Shown: positions 8,285-14,974 of the stretch, piece by piece
Position numbering within the stretch: position 1 is the stretch's first letter
Layout of the letters: the number at the start of each line of letters is the position of its first letter
From: Bordetella parapertussis
GTDB lineage: Bacteria > Pseudomonadota > Gammaproteobacteria > Burkholderiales > SG8-41
Assembly: GCA_945870465.1 (NCBI GenBank)
Contig: CAMBSS010000106.1
Span: forward strand, 1-15,256
Length of the DNA stretch: 15,256 nt
Direction of reading: 5' to 3'
Notes under the pieces: model-generated
Told to the model about the DNA's origin: nothing
Database searches by the model: none
The model's input: the letters and a program-made list of their open reading frames with translations, nothing else
Made by a program: the position numbers and the translations under genes

Positions 8285-8310
8285 AAAAAAGCCCGCGCGC
8301 GGGCTTTTTT
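8285..8310. terminator. Bidirectional intrinsic terminator
   Basis: This is a perfect 26-base palindrome: six A, the GC stem GCCCGCGCGCGGGC (8291-8304), six T. It gives a hairpin followed by a T-run on both strands. It lies between the convergent PLP-enzyme gene (ending 8268) and the minus-strand receptor gene (ending 8327), so it should stop both transcripts. Confidence 0.92.
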
Positions 8311-8326
8311 ATCGCGTGCAGTCCGC

Positions 8327-9286
8327 TTACTCGAGCTTGAGATTCGCTGCCTTGACGATCGCAGCCCATTTGTCGATCTCTTTCTTGAGCCAGGTGCCGA
8401 GCTGCTCGGGCGTCATCGGGTAGACCTCGGCGCCCTGCTTGGTCAGGTTTTCCTTCATCTCGGCGGTGCTGAAGGCCTTGACGATTTCGCTGTTGAGCCG
8501 CGCGAGGACGTCCCTGGGTGTGTTGCCCGCGGCGAGCACGCCCTGCCAGCTGCCGGTTTCGAAATCCTTGAGTCCGCCTTCTGCGACTGTCGGTACTTCG
8601 GGTATGGAGGCCAGGCGCTTGGCGCTGGATACCGCGAGCAATTTCAGCTTGCCCGATTTGCAATGCGGATAAGTCGCCAGCATGCCGTTGAATATGGCGT
8701 CCGCCTGGCCCGATGCGAGGCCGATGATGGCGTCCGAGCCGCCCTTGTACGGGATATAGGCCCACTTGATGCCGGTCTGCGCTTCGAATGCCACGCCGGC
8801 GAGATGCGGCGCGCCGCCGATCGAGGACACGGCGAAATTCATGCGGCCGGGTTTCGAGCGCGCGAGCGCGATCAGTTCCTGCGTCGTTTTCACCGGCACC
8901 GACGGATGCACCGCCAGGAGGTGCGGCGAATACGCGACCATGGTCACCGGTGCGAGGTCTTTTGCCGGATCGAACGGCAGTTTGTAGATGCTGGGGCTGA
9001 TCGCCAGCGCGCCGAGGTCGGCGAGCAACAGGGTGTAGCCGTCCGGACCCGACTTCGCGACGAGGTCGGCGCCGATATTGCCGTTCGCACCCGGACGATT
9101 GTCGACGATCACCGACTGGCCGAACGCTTCGTTGAGCTTGGGACTCAGGAGCCGCGACAGGATGTCGGAAGTGCCGCCTGCCGGATACGGCACGATGATG
9201 CGCACCGCTTTGGACGGATAGTTCTGCGCCGACGCAGTGCCGATGACACACCACGCGCAACACGCGGCCGCGATCGCTTTGTTCAT
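8327..9286 (-). CDS. Bug/TctC-family periplasmic solute-binding receptor (second copy)
   Basis: This 319-residue minus-strand protein has a signal peptide of about 20 residues (MNKAIAAACCAWC..., predicted cleavage after TASA, before QNYPSKAVRI). Bug-family landmarks follow: VPYPAGGTSDILSR, NRPGANGNIGADLVAK, GPDGYT, SIYKLPFDPAKD, IPYKGGSDAI and EIDKWAAIVKAANLKLE. The ATG at 9286 is chosen because GAGGAG lies 5 bases upstream; the frame extends to 9310 but that adds a non-secretory leader. It differs clearly from the receptor at 6149, so it is not a recent duplicate. Divergent from the enolase-family gene and sharing its 149-base spacer, it may bind an acid sugar or another substrate of that enzyme (inference). 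No membrane components nearby. Confidence 0.93.
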   Translation of the reverse strand: MNKAIAAACCAWCVIGTASAQNYPSKAVRIIVPYPAGGTSDILSRLLSPKLNEAFGQSVIVDNRPGANGNIGADLVAKSGPDGYTLLLADLGALAISPSIYKLPFDPAKDLAPVTMVAYSPHLLAVHPSVPVKTTQELIALARSKPGRMNFAVSSIGGAPHLAGVAFEAQTGIKWAYIPYKGGSDAIIGLASGQADAIFNGMLATYPHCKSGKLKLLAVSSAKRLASIPEVPTVAEGGLKDFETGSWQGVLAAGNTPRDVLARLNSEIVKAFSTAEMKENLTKQGAEVYPMTPEQLGTWLKKEIDKWAAIVKAANLKLE

Positions 9287-9435
9287 ATCGTCTCCTCGCC
9301 ATGAATGCAACTGCGCTCTGGGGGCGCGGTAAGAATTATTATGCGAAATATGCGAACATAGTATGGAAGGTTAAGCGGCTGCGTGCAATACGGAGCCGGC
9401 AGCTTACGATCCAATGACATCTGGGGGACAAGAAA
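9287..9435. promoter_or_regulatory. Divergent promoter region with a short direct repeat
   Basis: This spacer separates a leftward Bug receptor from a rightward enolase-family gene and must hold both promoters. It contains a perfect direct repeat TATGCGAA at 9340-9347 and 9349-9356 (9-base period) inside an A+T-rich patch (9334-9365), a candidate regulator site. On the minus strand the same patch reads CATAAT, a plausible -10 for the receptor. No convincing -35 partners were found. The rightward gene has GGGGGA 7 bases before its TTG start. Confidence 0.4.
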
Positions 9436-10587
9436 TTGAAGATCACCGCGGTAAAGCCGTACGCCATCCATCCGGGCTGGCGCAAGAACCTGATCCTGGT
9501 CAAGGTCGAGACCGACGAGGGCATACACGGCTGGGGCGAGGCCTATTCGCAATACGACCGCGATACCGCGGTGATGGCGCAGCTGGTGGCGCTGGGCCGC
9601 TACGCGGTCGGGCGCGACCCGTTCAACATCAAGCAGTTCACGCAAATGGCGTTCGACGACTACGCGGCGCGGCGCGGTTCGCTCGAACTCTTCTGCGCCA
9701 TCAGCGGCATCGAGCAGGCAATGTGGGACATTGCCGGCAAGGCCTGCAAGCAGCCCGTCTATAACCTCTTGGGCGGCCGCTGCCGCGACAAGATACGCGT
9801 GTATGCGAACGGTTGGGGTTACCAGTTGAAAGAGCCTGCCGATTACGCGCGTGCCGCGGAGAAAGTCATTGCGCAGGGATTCACCGCGCTCAAGCTCGAC
9901 CCGCTGCCTTCACCGTGGCGCACCTGGATACCGAAGGAGCACGAGAAGCGCGCGGTCGCGGTAATCAAGGCGGTGCGCGATGCGGTGGGGCCGGATGTCG
10001 ATATCCTGATCGATCAGCACCGGCGTTTGGCACCGATGCATGCGATACCTCTCGACAAAAAGCTTGCCGAGTTTGGCCTCTACTGGATGGAAGAGCCCAC
10101 CATTGCCGAATATCCGCACGGGCTCGCCGAAATCCGCCGCGGCACCGGCCTGCCCATCGTGATCGGCGAGGCGACTTACCTGAAGCAGGGTTTCCGCCCG
10201 CTGCTCGAAGCGCACGCGGCTGACATACTCAATCCCGACGTCGCGTGCTGCGGGGGCATACTCGAACTAAAAGAAATCGCGGCGATGGCGGAGCCGTATA
10301 TGGTCGCGATGTCGCCGCACAATTACAATTCGACGACCCTCGGGCTGTCTTCGACCGTGCACGCGTCGGCCGTGATGACGAATTTCATCATCACCGAGTA
10401 CTTCCTGCCGTTCGTCGAATTCTGCGACAAGATCTCGCCCAACCAGTTGAAGCCGAAGAACGGCTACATCGAACTGCCGACCGCGCCGGGTCTCGGCATC
10501 GACATCGACGAGGAAGCGCTGAAGAAGCATCCGGCCGTGGTCTACCCCACGCGCAAGCTGCGCCACCCGGCGGACGAAGGCCCGTAA
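9436..10587 (+). CDS. Enolase-superfamily (mandelate racemase/galactonate dehydratase type) enzyme
   Basis: This 383-residue protein has the enolase-superfamily N-terminal cap (residues 1 to about 125) and a TIM-barrel domain. The three metal ligands are visible as D193 (DILIDQH), E219 (EEP) and E245 (IGEA), spaced 26 and 26. H195 follows the first ligand by two residues, and H295 (MSPHNYNST) with D268 (NPDVA) forms the His-Asp pair. From memory this D-x-H plus His layout matches E. coli D-galactonate dehydratase (D183/H185/E209/E235/H285) with a constant offset of 10. The second-strand position reads KLD (153-155) rather than the K-x-K of mandelate racemase. Abstraction of the alpha proton of an acid sugar, then dehydration, is therefore the likeliest chemistry; the substrate is unknown. 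The TTG start is supported by GGGGGA and the standard MKITAVKPY beginning. Confidence 0.9.
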   Translation: MKITAVKPYAIHPGWRKNLILVKVETDEGIHGWGEAYSQYDRDTAVMAQLVALGRYAVGRDPFNIKQFTQMAFDDYAARRGSLELFCAISGIEQAMWDIAGKACKQPVYNLLGGRCRDKIRVYANGWGYQLKEPADYARAAEKVIAQGFTALKLDPLPSPWRTWIPKEHEKRAVAVIKAVRDAVGPDVDILIDQHRRLAPMHAIPLDKKLAEFGLYWMEEPTIAEYPHGLAEIRRGTGLPIVIGEATYLKQGFRPLLEAHAADILNPDVACCGGILELKEIAAMAEPYMVAMSPHNYNSTTLGLSSTVHASAVMTNFIITEYFLPFVEFCDKISPNQLKPKNGYIELPTAPGLGIDIDEEALKKHPAVVYPTRKLRHPADEGP

Positions 10588-10636
10588 TTGCTCTCCAGGG
10601 GTTGGGCGCCAAATGATCGACCCATCCCCACCTCGT

Positions 10637-10683
10637 TCCTCCTTTGTCCCGCAAGGCGATTTGCTGCGCGGCAAAGGGGAGGA
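10637..10683. repeat. Imperfect inverted repeat between convergent genes
   Basis: TCCTCCTTTG (10637-10646) pairs with CAAAGGGGAGGA (10672-10683) with a two-base bulge, and CCGC/GCGG (10649-10652/10668-10671) can extend the stem inward. With the upstream CCCATCCCCACC it resembles the dispersed C-rich/G-rich hairpins common between convergent proteobacterial genes. No T-run follows on either strand, so it is a weak terminator candidate at best. Confidence 0.45.
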
Positions 10684-10699
10684 TGAGTCAAGAGCTACG

Positions 10700-11749
10700 C
10701 TAACTTTTGAGTGAAATCGCGACCTGGTCGCCCTGCGGAGTGAGCAGCGTGCCGAAGGGTGCGCTGCGCTGCTTGATGTCTTCGAGCGTGGCTTTCTCCT
10801 GCGCCAGCGTGCACAACACGGTTTCGTTGGCGTCATTGTGGCGCACGAACTGGAAAGTCGCGCCCTTGACGGTTTTGCCGTCGAGTGTGATGCGCGCCAT
10901 CATGCCGACCCAGTCGCCGTGTTTTTTGCCGCCGTGGCCGGTGTGAAATGAAAAGCTGCCGAGGCCGTAGTACACCGGTTTGCCTTTGTAGGATTCGACC
11001 GGCAGCGAGTAATGCGGGCCATGGCCAAACACGACGTCGGCTCCGGCGTCGATCGCTGCATGTGCAATTTCAGGCATGTATTCGAGCACGTCCTGATGCA
11101 GTCCCCAATGGCACGAGGCAACCAGCACGTCGCATTTGGCGCGCAAGGCGGCGACGTCTTCCAGATACAGCTTGAGATACCCAGGATCGGCCCAGGTCTT
11201 GATGATGGGCGGCAGGCCGGGACGGTTGCATGGCGGAATTTCGGGCCGCGTCTTGTGCAGCGGCAGCTGGTACGCGGTGTGACCGCGGATGGCGGCAACA
11301 CCCGTAGCGTGGTCGCCGGCTTCGTGATTGGTCGGCCAGTAAACCGATGTGCGCTGCAGAAAACCGAAACGCACGCCGCCACGCTCGAGGATCACCGGCG
11401 CGCGCGCCGCCGTGCGGTTTGCTCCTGCGCCGGTATGCGGAATGCCCAGCTCGTCGAGTCGCGCGATCGATGAAGTAATCGCTGCCTCGCCGTAATTGAC
11501 GTTGTTGGCGATGCCGACCGCGTGTATGCCAGCGCGTTTGATGGTTTCGCCGGCGGGCCCGGGATGCGCAAAAAAGCCCTCGGCGGTGTCGACCGAGTGG
11601 CCGCCCGGCGGATCGTACAGGCAGCACTCGAGATTGCTGAATACGACGTCGGTCGCGCGAAATTCTTCGGCCACCCGTTTGAAAGGCACATCGGGGTCGG
11701 TGACGTTCATCAGGTTGACGTCACCCGTCAATATCATTTTAAGCGGCAT
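10700..11749 (-). CDS. CapA-family protein (metallophosphatase-like)
   Basis: This 349-residue minus-strand protein matches the CapA fold, a calcineurin-like phosphoesterase domain found in poly-gamma-glutamate synthesis proteins and many uncharacterised bacterial proteins. Family motifs in order are LTGDVNLM (D10), FSNLE (N39, E41), GIANNVNYG (79-87), ASCHWGLH (H214), FGHGPHYSLP (H243, H246) and YYGLGSFSF (260-268). The usual ANNH metal/catalytic motif reads ANNV here. No signal peptide or membrane anchor is visible, and no capB/capC neighbours exist, so a role in polyglutamate capsule is doubtful. The start is the ATG at 11749; only a weak GGAA precedes it. It converges on the enolase-family gene. 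Function beyond family unknown. Confidence 0.87.
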   Translation of the reverse strand: MPLKMILTGDVNLMNVTDPDVPFKRVAEEFRATDVVFSNLECCLYDPPGGHSVDTAEGFFAHPGPAGETIKRAGIHAVGIANNVNYGEAAITSSIARLDELGIPHTGAGANRTAARAPVILERGGVRFGFLQRTSVYWPTNHEAGDHATGVAAIRGHTAYQLPLHKTRPEIPPCNRPGLPPIIKTWADPGYLKLYLEDVAALRAKCDVLVASCHWGLHQDVLEYMPEIAHAAIDAGADVVFGHGPHYSLPVESYKGKPVYYGLGSFSFHTGHGGKKHGDWVGMMARITLDGKTVKGATFQFVRHNDANETVLCTLAQEKATLEDIKQRSAPFGTLLTPQGDQVAISLKS

Positions 11750-11956
11750 AAAGTTCCAGGGCGTTTAATTAGAGAGTGGAGGGATGGGTGGCGGACTGTG
11801 CAGGGAATCAAATTCAGCTTTGACGAGTGCACGCTGGCCAGCATGCCGCAGCCATATATAATGGATCGGCGATAAGAATAACACGGCTCAAATCAGACCG
11901 GATTGCGCGCAAACGAGGCGCTCCGGAAGGTGCCGCAAAAAGAATCCGGAGGAGAC
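11750..11956. promoter_or_regulatory. Divergent spacer with a sigma-70-like -10 before the broken receptor gene
   Basis: This spacer lies upstream of both the CapA gene (leftward) and the receptor pseudogene (rightward). It contains a perfect TATAAT at 11857-11862 in a locally A+T-rich setting. Only weak -35 matches exist at proper spacing (TGGCCA at 11835-11840, 16 bases away). A strong ribosome site GGAGGAG sits just before the pseudogene ATG, so the expression signals look intact although the gene is not. Confidence 0.35.
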
Positions 11957-12498
11957 ATGACGATCACTCATGCATTGCGCGTTGTCGCCTGTGCGTTGGC
12001 CATCCTGATATTCGCCGGCCCCGCGGCGGCGCCGGCAGCGTGATCGGCACCGATGTGGTCGCCAAGGCTGCGCCTGACGGCTACACGATCCTGATGGTGT
12101 CTGCAGCGCATACCATCAATCCCGCGATGATCAAAAAATTGCCCTACGACTCAGTTAAGGAGTTCACGCCGCTCGCATTAATCGCCGACGTGCCGACCGC
12201 ATTCGTTCTGCATCCTGCGTTTCCGGCGAAGACCGTCAAAGAATTTATCGCCATAGCGCGCGCGCGGCCGGGCGAGATCAATTATTCGACTTCAGGCAGC
12301 GGCACCGTCGGCCATCTCGCGGCGGAACTCTTGAGTTCGATGGCCAGGATCAAGATAGTGCACGTGCCGTACAAGGGCACCGGCCCGTCGATGATTGACC
12401 TTGTTGCCAGCACGCCCGACGAATACGACCAGTTCAACCGCGCGGAGATCGCCAAGTGGATCAAGGTCGTGGCCCAGGCCGGTATCACGCCCGAATAG
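11957..12498 (+). pseudogene. Decayed Bug/TctC-family receptor gene with two internal deletions
   Basis: The ATG at 11957 follows a strong GGAGGAG and encodes a good signal peptide (MTITHALRVVACALAILIF then AGPAAAP), but this frame stops at TGA 12041-12043 after 28 codons. Bug-family homology resumes in another frame from about 12025 (GGAGSVIGTDVVAKAAPDGYT) and runs through HTINPAMIKKLPYDS and VHVPYKGTGPSMIDLV. It then jumps directly to TPDEYDQFNRAEIAKW and ends KVVAQAGITPE at 12498. Compared with the intact receptor at 6149, about 44 codons are missing after the signal peptide (with a frame change) and about 98 codons are missing between DLV and TPDEY. The ligand-binding core is gone, so no functional receptor can be made. 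The deletions and both junctions are read directly by comparison with the two intact copies. Confidence 0.88.
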
Positions 12499-12615
12499 CG
12501 GAACGGCGGGGCTTATGACTTCGGGATACGCGGGCCTGCGGGCCTGCGTATTGATTTGCCCGCGACGTTGTTATAAGGTGCATTTCCTACCAGGCTAGCC
12601 GCGCAGGAGGGTCGT
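12499..12615 (+). promoter_or_regulatory. Upstream region of the universal stress gene
   Basis: A tandem pair of CGGGCCTG occurs at 12531-12546. TTGATT (12551-12556) and TATAAG (12572-12577) are 15 bases apart, a slightly short but plausible promoter pair. AGGAGG at 12605-12610, 5 bases before the ATG, is a near-perfect ribosome-binding site. Confidence 0.35.
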
Positions 12616-13056
12616 ATGTTCAAGCATATCCTGATCCCCACAGATGGGTCGGAGCTGTCGCAAAAAGCCATACGCACCGGCGTCGAACTGGCCAGGTTTC
12701 ACGGCGCGCGGGTCACCGGCGTGCACGCGATTCCCGACTACCACCTGATGATCGCGTATGAAGGCGCGTTCGATCCGGTCACCGAAGAGCGCATCGAAAA
12801 AGAGGCGCGCTCGCGCGCCGATGGCTATCTCGAATTCATCCAGAAGGCCTGCGGCGACGCTGGCGTGCCGTGCGCTACCGTGTGCGAAACCAGCGACCAT
12901 CCCTATGATGCCATCCTGAAAACCGCGGAAGCGCAGAAGTGCGATCTCATACTTCTGCATTCGCACGGACGCAAAGGGCTGGCGGCGGTGCTGCTCGGCA
13001 GCGAAACGCGCAAAGTCCTGACCTATTCCAAAATACCGGTGATGGTCGTCCGCTAG
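12616..13056 (+). CDS. Universal stress protein, UspA family
   Basis: This 146-residue single-domain protein begins MFKHILIPTDGSELS, the standard first strand and phosphate-contacting D10 of the UspA fold, and ends with the strand KIPVMVVR. The nucleotide-binding signature near the C-terminus reads HSHG (115-118), nine residues, then GS (128-129), i.e. the G-x2-G-x9-G-S/T motif with its first glycine replaced by histidine, so ATP-type binding is likely. Cytoplasmic; members act in survival under starvation, oxygen limitation or other stress. The ATG is supported by AGGAGG 5 bases upstream. It appears to be a single-gene unit between the receptor pseudogene and a long non-coding region. Confidence 0.92.
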   Translation: MFKHILIPTDGSELSQKAIRTGVELARFHGARVTGVHAIPDYHLMIAYEGAFDPVTEERIEKEARSRADGYLEFIQKACGDAGVPCATVCETSDHPYDAILKTAEAQKCDLILLHSHGRKGLAAVLLGSETRKVLTYSKIPVMVVR

Positions 13057-13193
13057 GCGCAAGGCCTGGCGGTGTATTTCTGTTGCAAGGCCGGTTGGTG
13101 CCGGATAAAATCAATATCCTTCTGATTTTTATATATAAATTAATTTTACTAAAGGCGGGGTGGCCGTTTATATTGCATAGCAACAGAAAACGC
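13057..13193. other. Non-coding region with an A+T-rich block
   Basis: No protein gene is seen. The first part has a small hairpin CCGG-TTGGTG-CCGG (13090-13103) without a T-run. The stretch 13108-13160 is strikingly A+T-rich for this GC-rich window (including TTTTTATATATAAATTAATT) and could serve as an upstream activating (UP-like) or nucleoid-protein binding region for the promoter that follows. Confidence 0.4.
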
Positions 13194-13222
13194 TTGCAAA
13201 AGGCTTGTTGTTCAGCCACAAT
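13194..13222 (+). promoter_or_regulatory. Candidate sigma-70 promoter of the small RNA
   Basis: TTGCAA (13194-13199) and CACAAT (13217-13222) are separated by exactly 17 bases. Both hexamers match the consensus at four of six positions. A start near 13229 would give a transcript of about 95 bases ending at the intrinsic terminator. Confidence 0.45.
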
Positions 13223-13228
13223 GCAATT

Positions 13229-13323
13229 GCGTTGGGCATCTTCTACAGGTGTCGGCGCATATCCTCCAAAACCTCCTCCTTTGGTGGAACCTTAGCGCAA
13301 CCCTCCGGGGTTGCGTTTTTTTT
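13229..13323 (+). ncRNA. Candidate small RNA with anti-Shine-Dalgarno loop
   Basis: Downstream of the promoter-like pair, the sequence folds into TCCTCCAAA (13262-13270), a nine-base loop ACCTCCTCC (13271-13279) and TTTGGTGGA (13280-13288); eight of nine stem positions pair. The loop presents CCUCCUCC, complementary to AGGAGG ribosome-binding sites. A strong intrinsic terminator follows directly. This order matches the general design of the CCUCC-loop 'cuckoo' small RNAs described in alphaproteobacteria, which base-pair with mRNAs or sponge other RNAs. The plus strand is preferred because only that strand has a T-run after the terminator stem. No homology search was possible; promoter and 5' end are inferred. 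Confidence 0.5.
13296..13323 (+). terminator. Intrinsic (Rho-independent) terminator
   Basis: CGCAACCC (13296-13303), loop TCCG, GGGTTGCG (13308-13315), then eight T (13316-13323). The eight-pair perfect stem, tetraloop and uninterrupted T-run make this an unambiguous plus-strand terminator. It lies 240 bases after the usp stop, with the candidate small RNA immediately before it. Confidence 0.92.
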
Positions 13324-13763
13324 GTGCCTACGAAACGTGAAGCGGACGGCGAAAACGGCCGGCTCCCCAGGCTCGAATAAAATGTTGTTGCGCCGCAAAA
13401 TAACCGCTTTTTCCTGGTTCGGGGCGCTGTCTGCGGCAGATCCCGAAAACGGGCTGCCCGCGCACGTCACAAACATTCATTTTTGCGACGCTGTCCATGC
13501 GCGCCTAGGCGCGCCATCAGGGCAGGCCGGCGGGCGAATCGGCTATACTTGCGCGGCACGCGCGCGCTCGTTGCAAGCGTTTGATTTTTGCGGGCCGGCA
13601 GGTGCGTGCAGGCGCAATCAGGCCTGCAGTCATGCGTATCGATTTATACAAGCTGCAATATTGACTGCGGTCAAGGCTGTGGTTCGCGTCCGCAGTTAAC
13701 TTATCGCCAACCCGTGCGCGCCGGCCCACCAGGGCCGTCCGCGCGTTACGAAGAAAGCTGTAA
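13324..13763 (+). promoter_or_regulatory. Long upstream region of sucCD with possible Crp/Fnr-type box
   Basis: No protein gene is supported here. It holds a perfect 16-base palindrome GCGCGCCTAGGCGCGC (13499-13514), a -10-like TATACT (13544-13549) without a clear -35, and the symmetric TTGAC-TGCG-GTCAA at 13661-13674. The last has the shape of a Crp/Fnr-superfamily operator (two half sites of five around four bases) and lies 89 bases before the sucC start. Alternatively its TTGACT could be a -35 element, but no -10 is found at the right distance. A purine-rich GAAGAAAG at 13750-13757 is the only ribosome site before sucC. Confidence 0.4.
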
Positions 13764-14966
13764 ATGAAGATACACGAATACCAGGCGAAAGAAATCCTGC
13801 GCAAGTACGGCGTGACCACGCCGCGCGGCATTGAGTGCTTCAACGTCGAAGAAGCCGTCGCGGCGGCGCAGTCCCTCGGCGGCAAGGTGTGGGTTGTGAA
13901 AGCGCAAATTCACGCCGGCGGCCGCGGCAAGGGCGGCGGCGTCAAGGTCGCGAAATCCATCGACGAAGTGAAACAGTACGCGGGCCAGATCCTCGGCATG
14001 ATGCTGAAGACGCACCAGACCGGTCCGCAGGGGCAGAAGGTGCGGCGGCTGCTGGTCGAAGAGGGCGCCGACATCAAAAAAGAACTCTATCTCGGCATGG
14101 TGGTGGATCGCGGCACCCAGCGCGTCTGCCTGATGGCGAGCAGCGAAGGCGGCATGGACATCGAGGAGGTCGCCGCCAAAACACCCGACAAAATCCACAA
14201 GGTCTTCATCGACCCGGCGACCGGCCTGAAAGACAGCGAGTCCGACGCTGTCGCGCGCAAGATCGGCATCCCCGAAGCGTCGCTGGCAAAAGCGCGCCCC
14301 GCGCTGCAAGGGCTCTACAAGGCGTTCGACGAAACCGACGCGTCTCTGGCGGAAATCAATCCGCTGATCCTGACTGGCAGTGGCGACGTGATCGCGCTCG
14401 ACGCGAAAATGAATTTCGACGACAACGCGCTGTTCCGCCACCCCGACATCGTGGCGATGCGCGACCTCGACGAGGAAGACCCGGCCGAGATCGAAGCGTC
14501 GAAATTCGACCTTTCGTATATCTCGCTCGACGGCAACATCGGCTGCCTGGTCAACGGCGCGGGCCTCGCGATGGCGACCATGGACATCACCAAGCTCTAC
14601 GGCGGCAGTCCGGCGAACTTCCTCGACGTCGGTGGCGGCGCTACGGCCGAAAAGGTGACCGAAGCGTTCAAGATCATGCTGAAGAACCCGCACGTCAAGG
14701 CGATCCTGGTCAATATCTTCGGCGGCATCATGAAATGCGACGTGATCGCCGATGGCATCGTCACCGCCGCCAAGCAGGTGAAACTGTCGGTGCCGCTGGT
14801 GGTGCGGCTCGAAGGCACCAACGTTGATCTCGGCAAGAAAATTCTGGCCGACTCGGGTTTGCCGATTATTTCCGGCAGCAATATGGCGGACGCCGCGGCG
14901 AAAGTCGTGAAGGCCGTCGGCGGTATCGGCAAGCCGATGGCTGCCGCCGCGCAAGACTGCAGGTAA
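13764..14966 (+). CDS. sucC: Succinyl-CoA synthetase (ADP-forming) beta subunit
   Basis: This 400-residue protein is the ATP-grasp subunit of succinyl-CoA synthetase, which converts succinyl-CoA to succinate with nucleoside triphosphate formation in the TCA cycle. [12 protein letters not shown] opens the ATP-grasp domain, GRGK is at 53-56, and the metal/nucleotide residues E197 and N199 (EINPL) and D213 (ALDAK) fall at the same numbers as in E. coli SucC (from memory). The C-terminal ligase domain shows [21 protein letters not shown] and [15 protein letters not shown]. It is about 12 residues longer than the E. coli protein because of a C-terminal [14 protein letters not shown] tail. sucD follows after 8 bases, forming the expected operon. 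sucAB are not adjacent in this window. Confidence 0.97.
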   Translation: MKIHEYQAKEILRKYGVTTPRGIECFNVEEAVAAAQSLGGKVWVVKAQIHAGGRGKGGGVKVAKSIDEVKQYAGQILGMMLKTHQTGPQGQKVRRLLVEEGADIKKELYLGMVVDRGTQRVCLMASSEGGMDIEEVAAKTPDKIHKVFIDPATGLKDSESDAVARKIGIPEASLAKARPALQGLYKAFDETDASLAEINPLILTGSGDVIALDAKMNFDDNALFRHPDIVAMRDLDEEDPAEIEASKFDLSYISLDGNIGCLVNGAGLAMATMDITKLYGGSPANFLDVGGGATAEKVTEAFKIMLKNPHVKAILVNIFGGIMKCDVIADGIVTAAKQVKLSVPLVVRLEGTNVDLGKKILADSGLPIISGSNMADAAAKVVKAVGGIGKPMAAAAQDCR

Positions 14967-14974
14967 GGGAAAAA

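Noticed and set aside
11820..11862. TTGACG plus TATAAT as a promoter
   Set aside because: The spacing is 31 bases, far from the 16-18 needed; only the -10-like element was kept as a weak hint.
11827..12024. N-terminal extension of the open frame that contains the pseudogene core
   Set aside because: The residues before GGAGSVIG are not Bug-like and contain no signal peptide; the authentic start and signal peptide lie in another frame at 11957.
13090..13103. CCGG-TTGGTG-CCGG hairpin as the usp terminator
   Set aside because: Only four pairs and no T-run follows.
13243..13476. 77-codon minus-strand open frame covering the small-RNA region, ending MRRHL after a GGAGG-like stretch
   Set aside because: The GGAGG run is the complement of the CCTCC loop. 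The terminator T-run exists only on the plus strand, and the peptide has no family features.
13205..13699. 164-codon plus-strand open frame between usp and sucC
   Set aside because: It runs straight through the strong intrinsic terminator at 13296-13323, lacks a ribosome site and resembles no family.
13057..13763. Known structural RNA (tmRNA, 6S RNA, RNase P RNA, tRNA)
   Set aside because: No CCA-ending acceptor stem, T-loop or other hallmark could be found; only the short CCUCC-loop RNA candidate remains.
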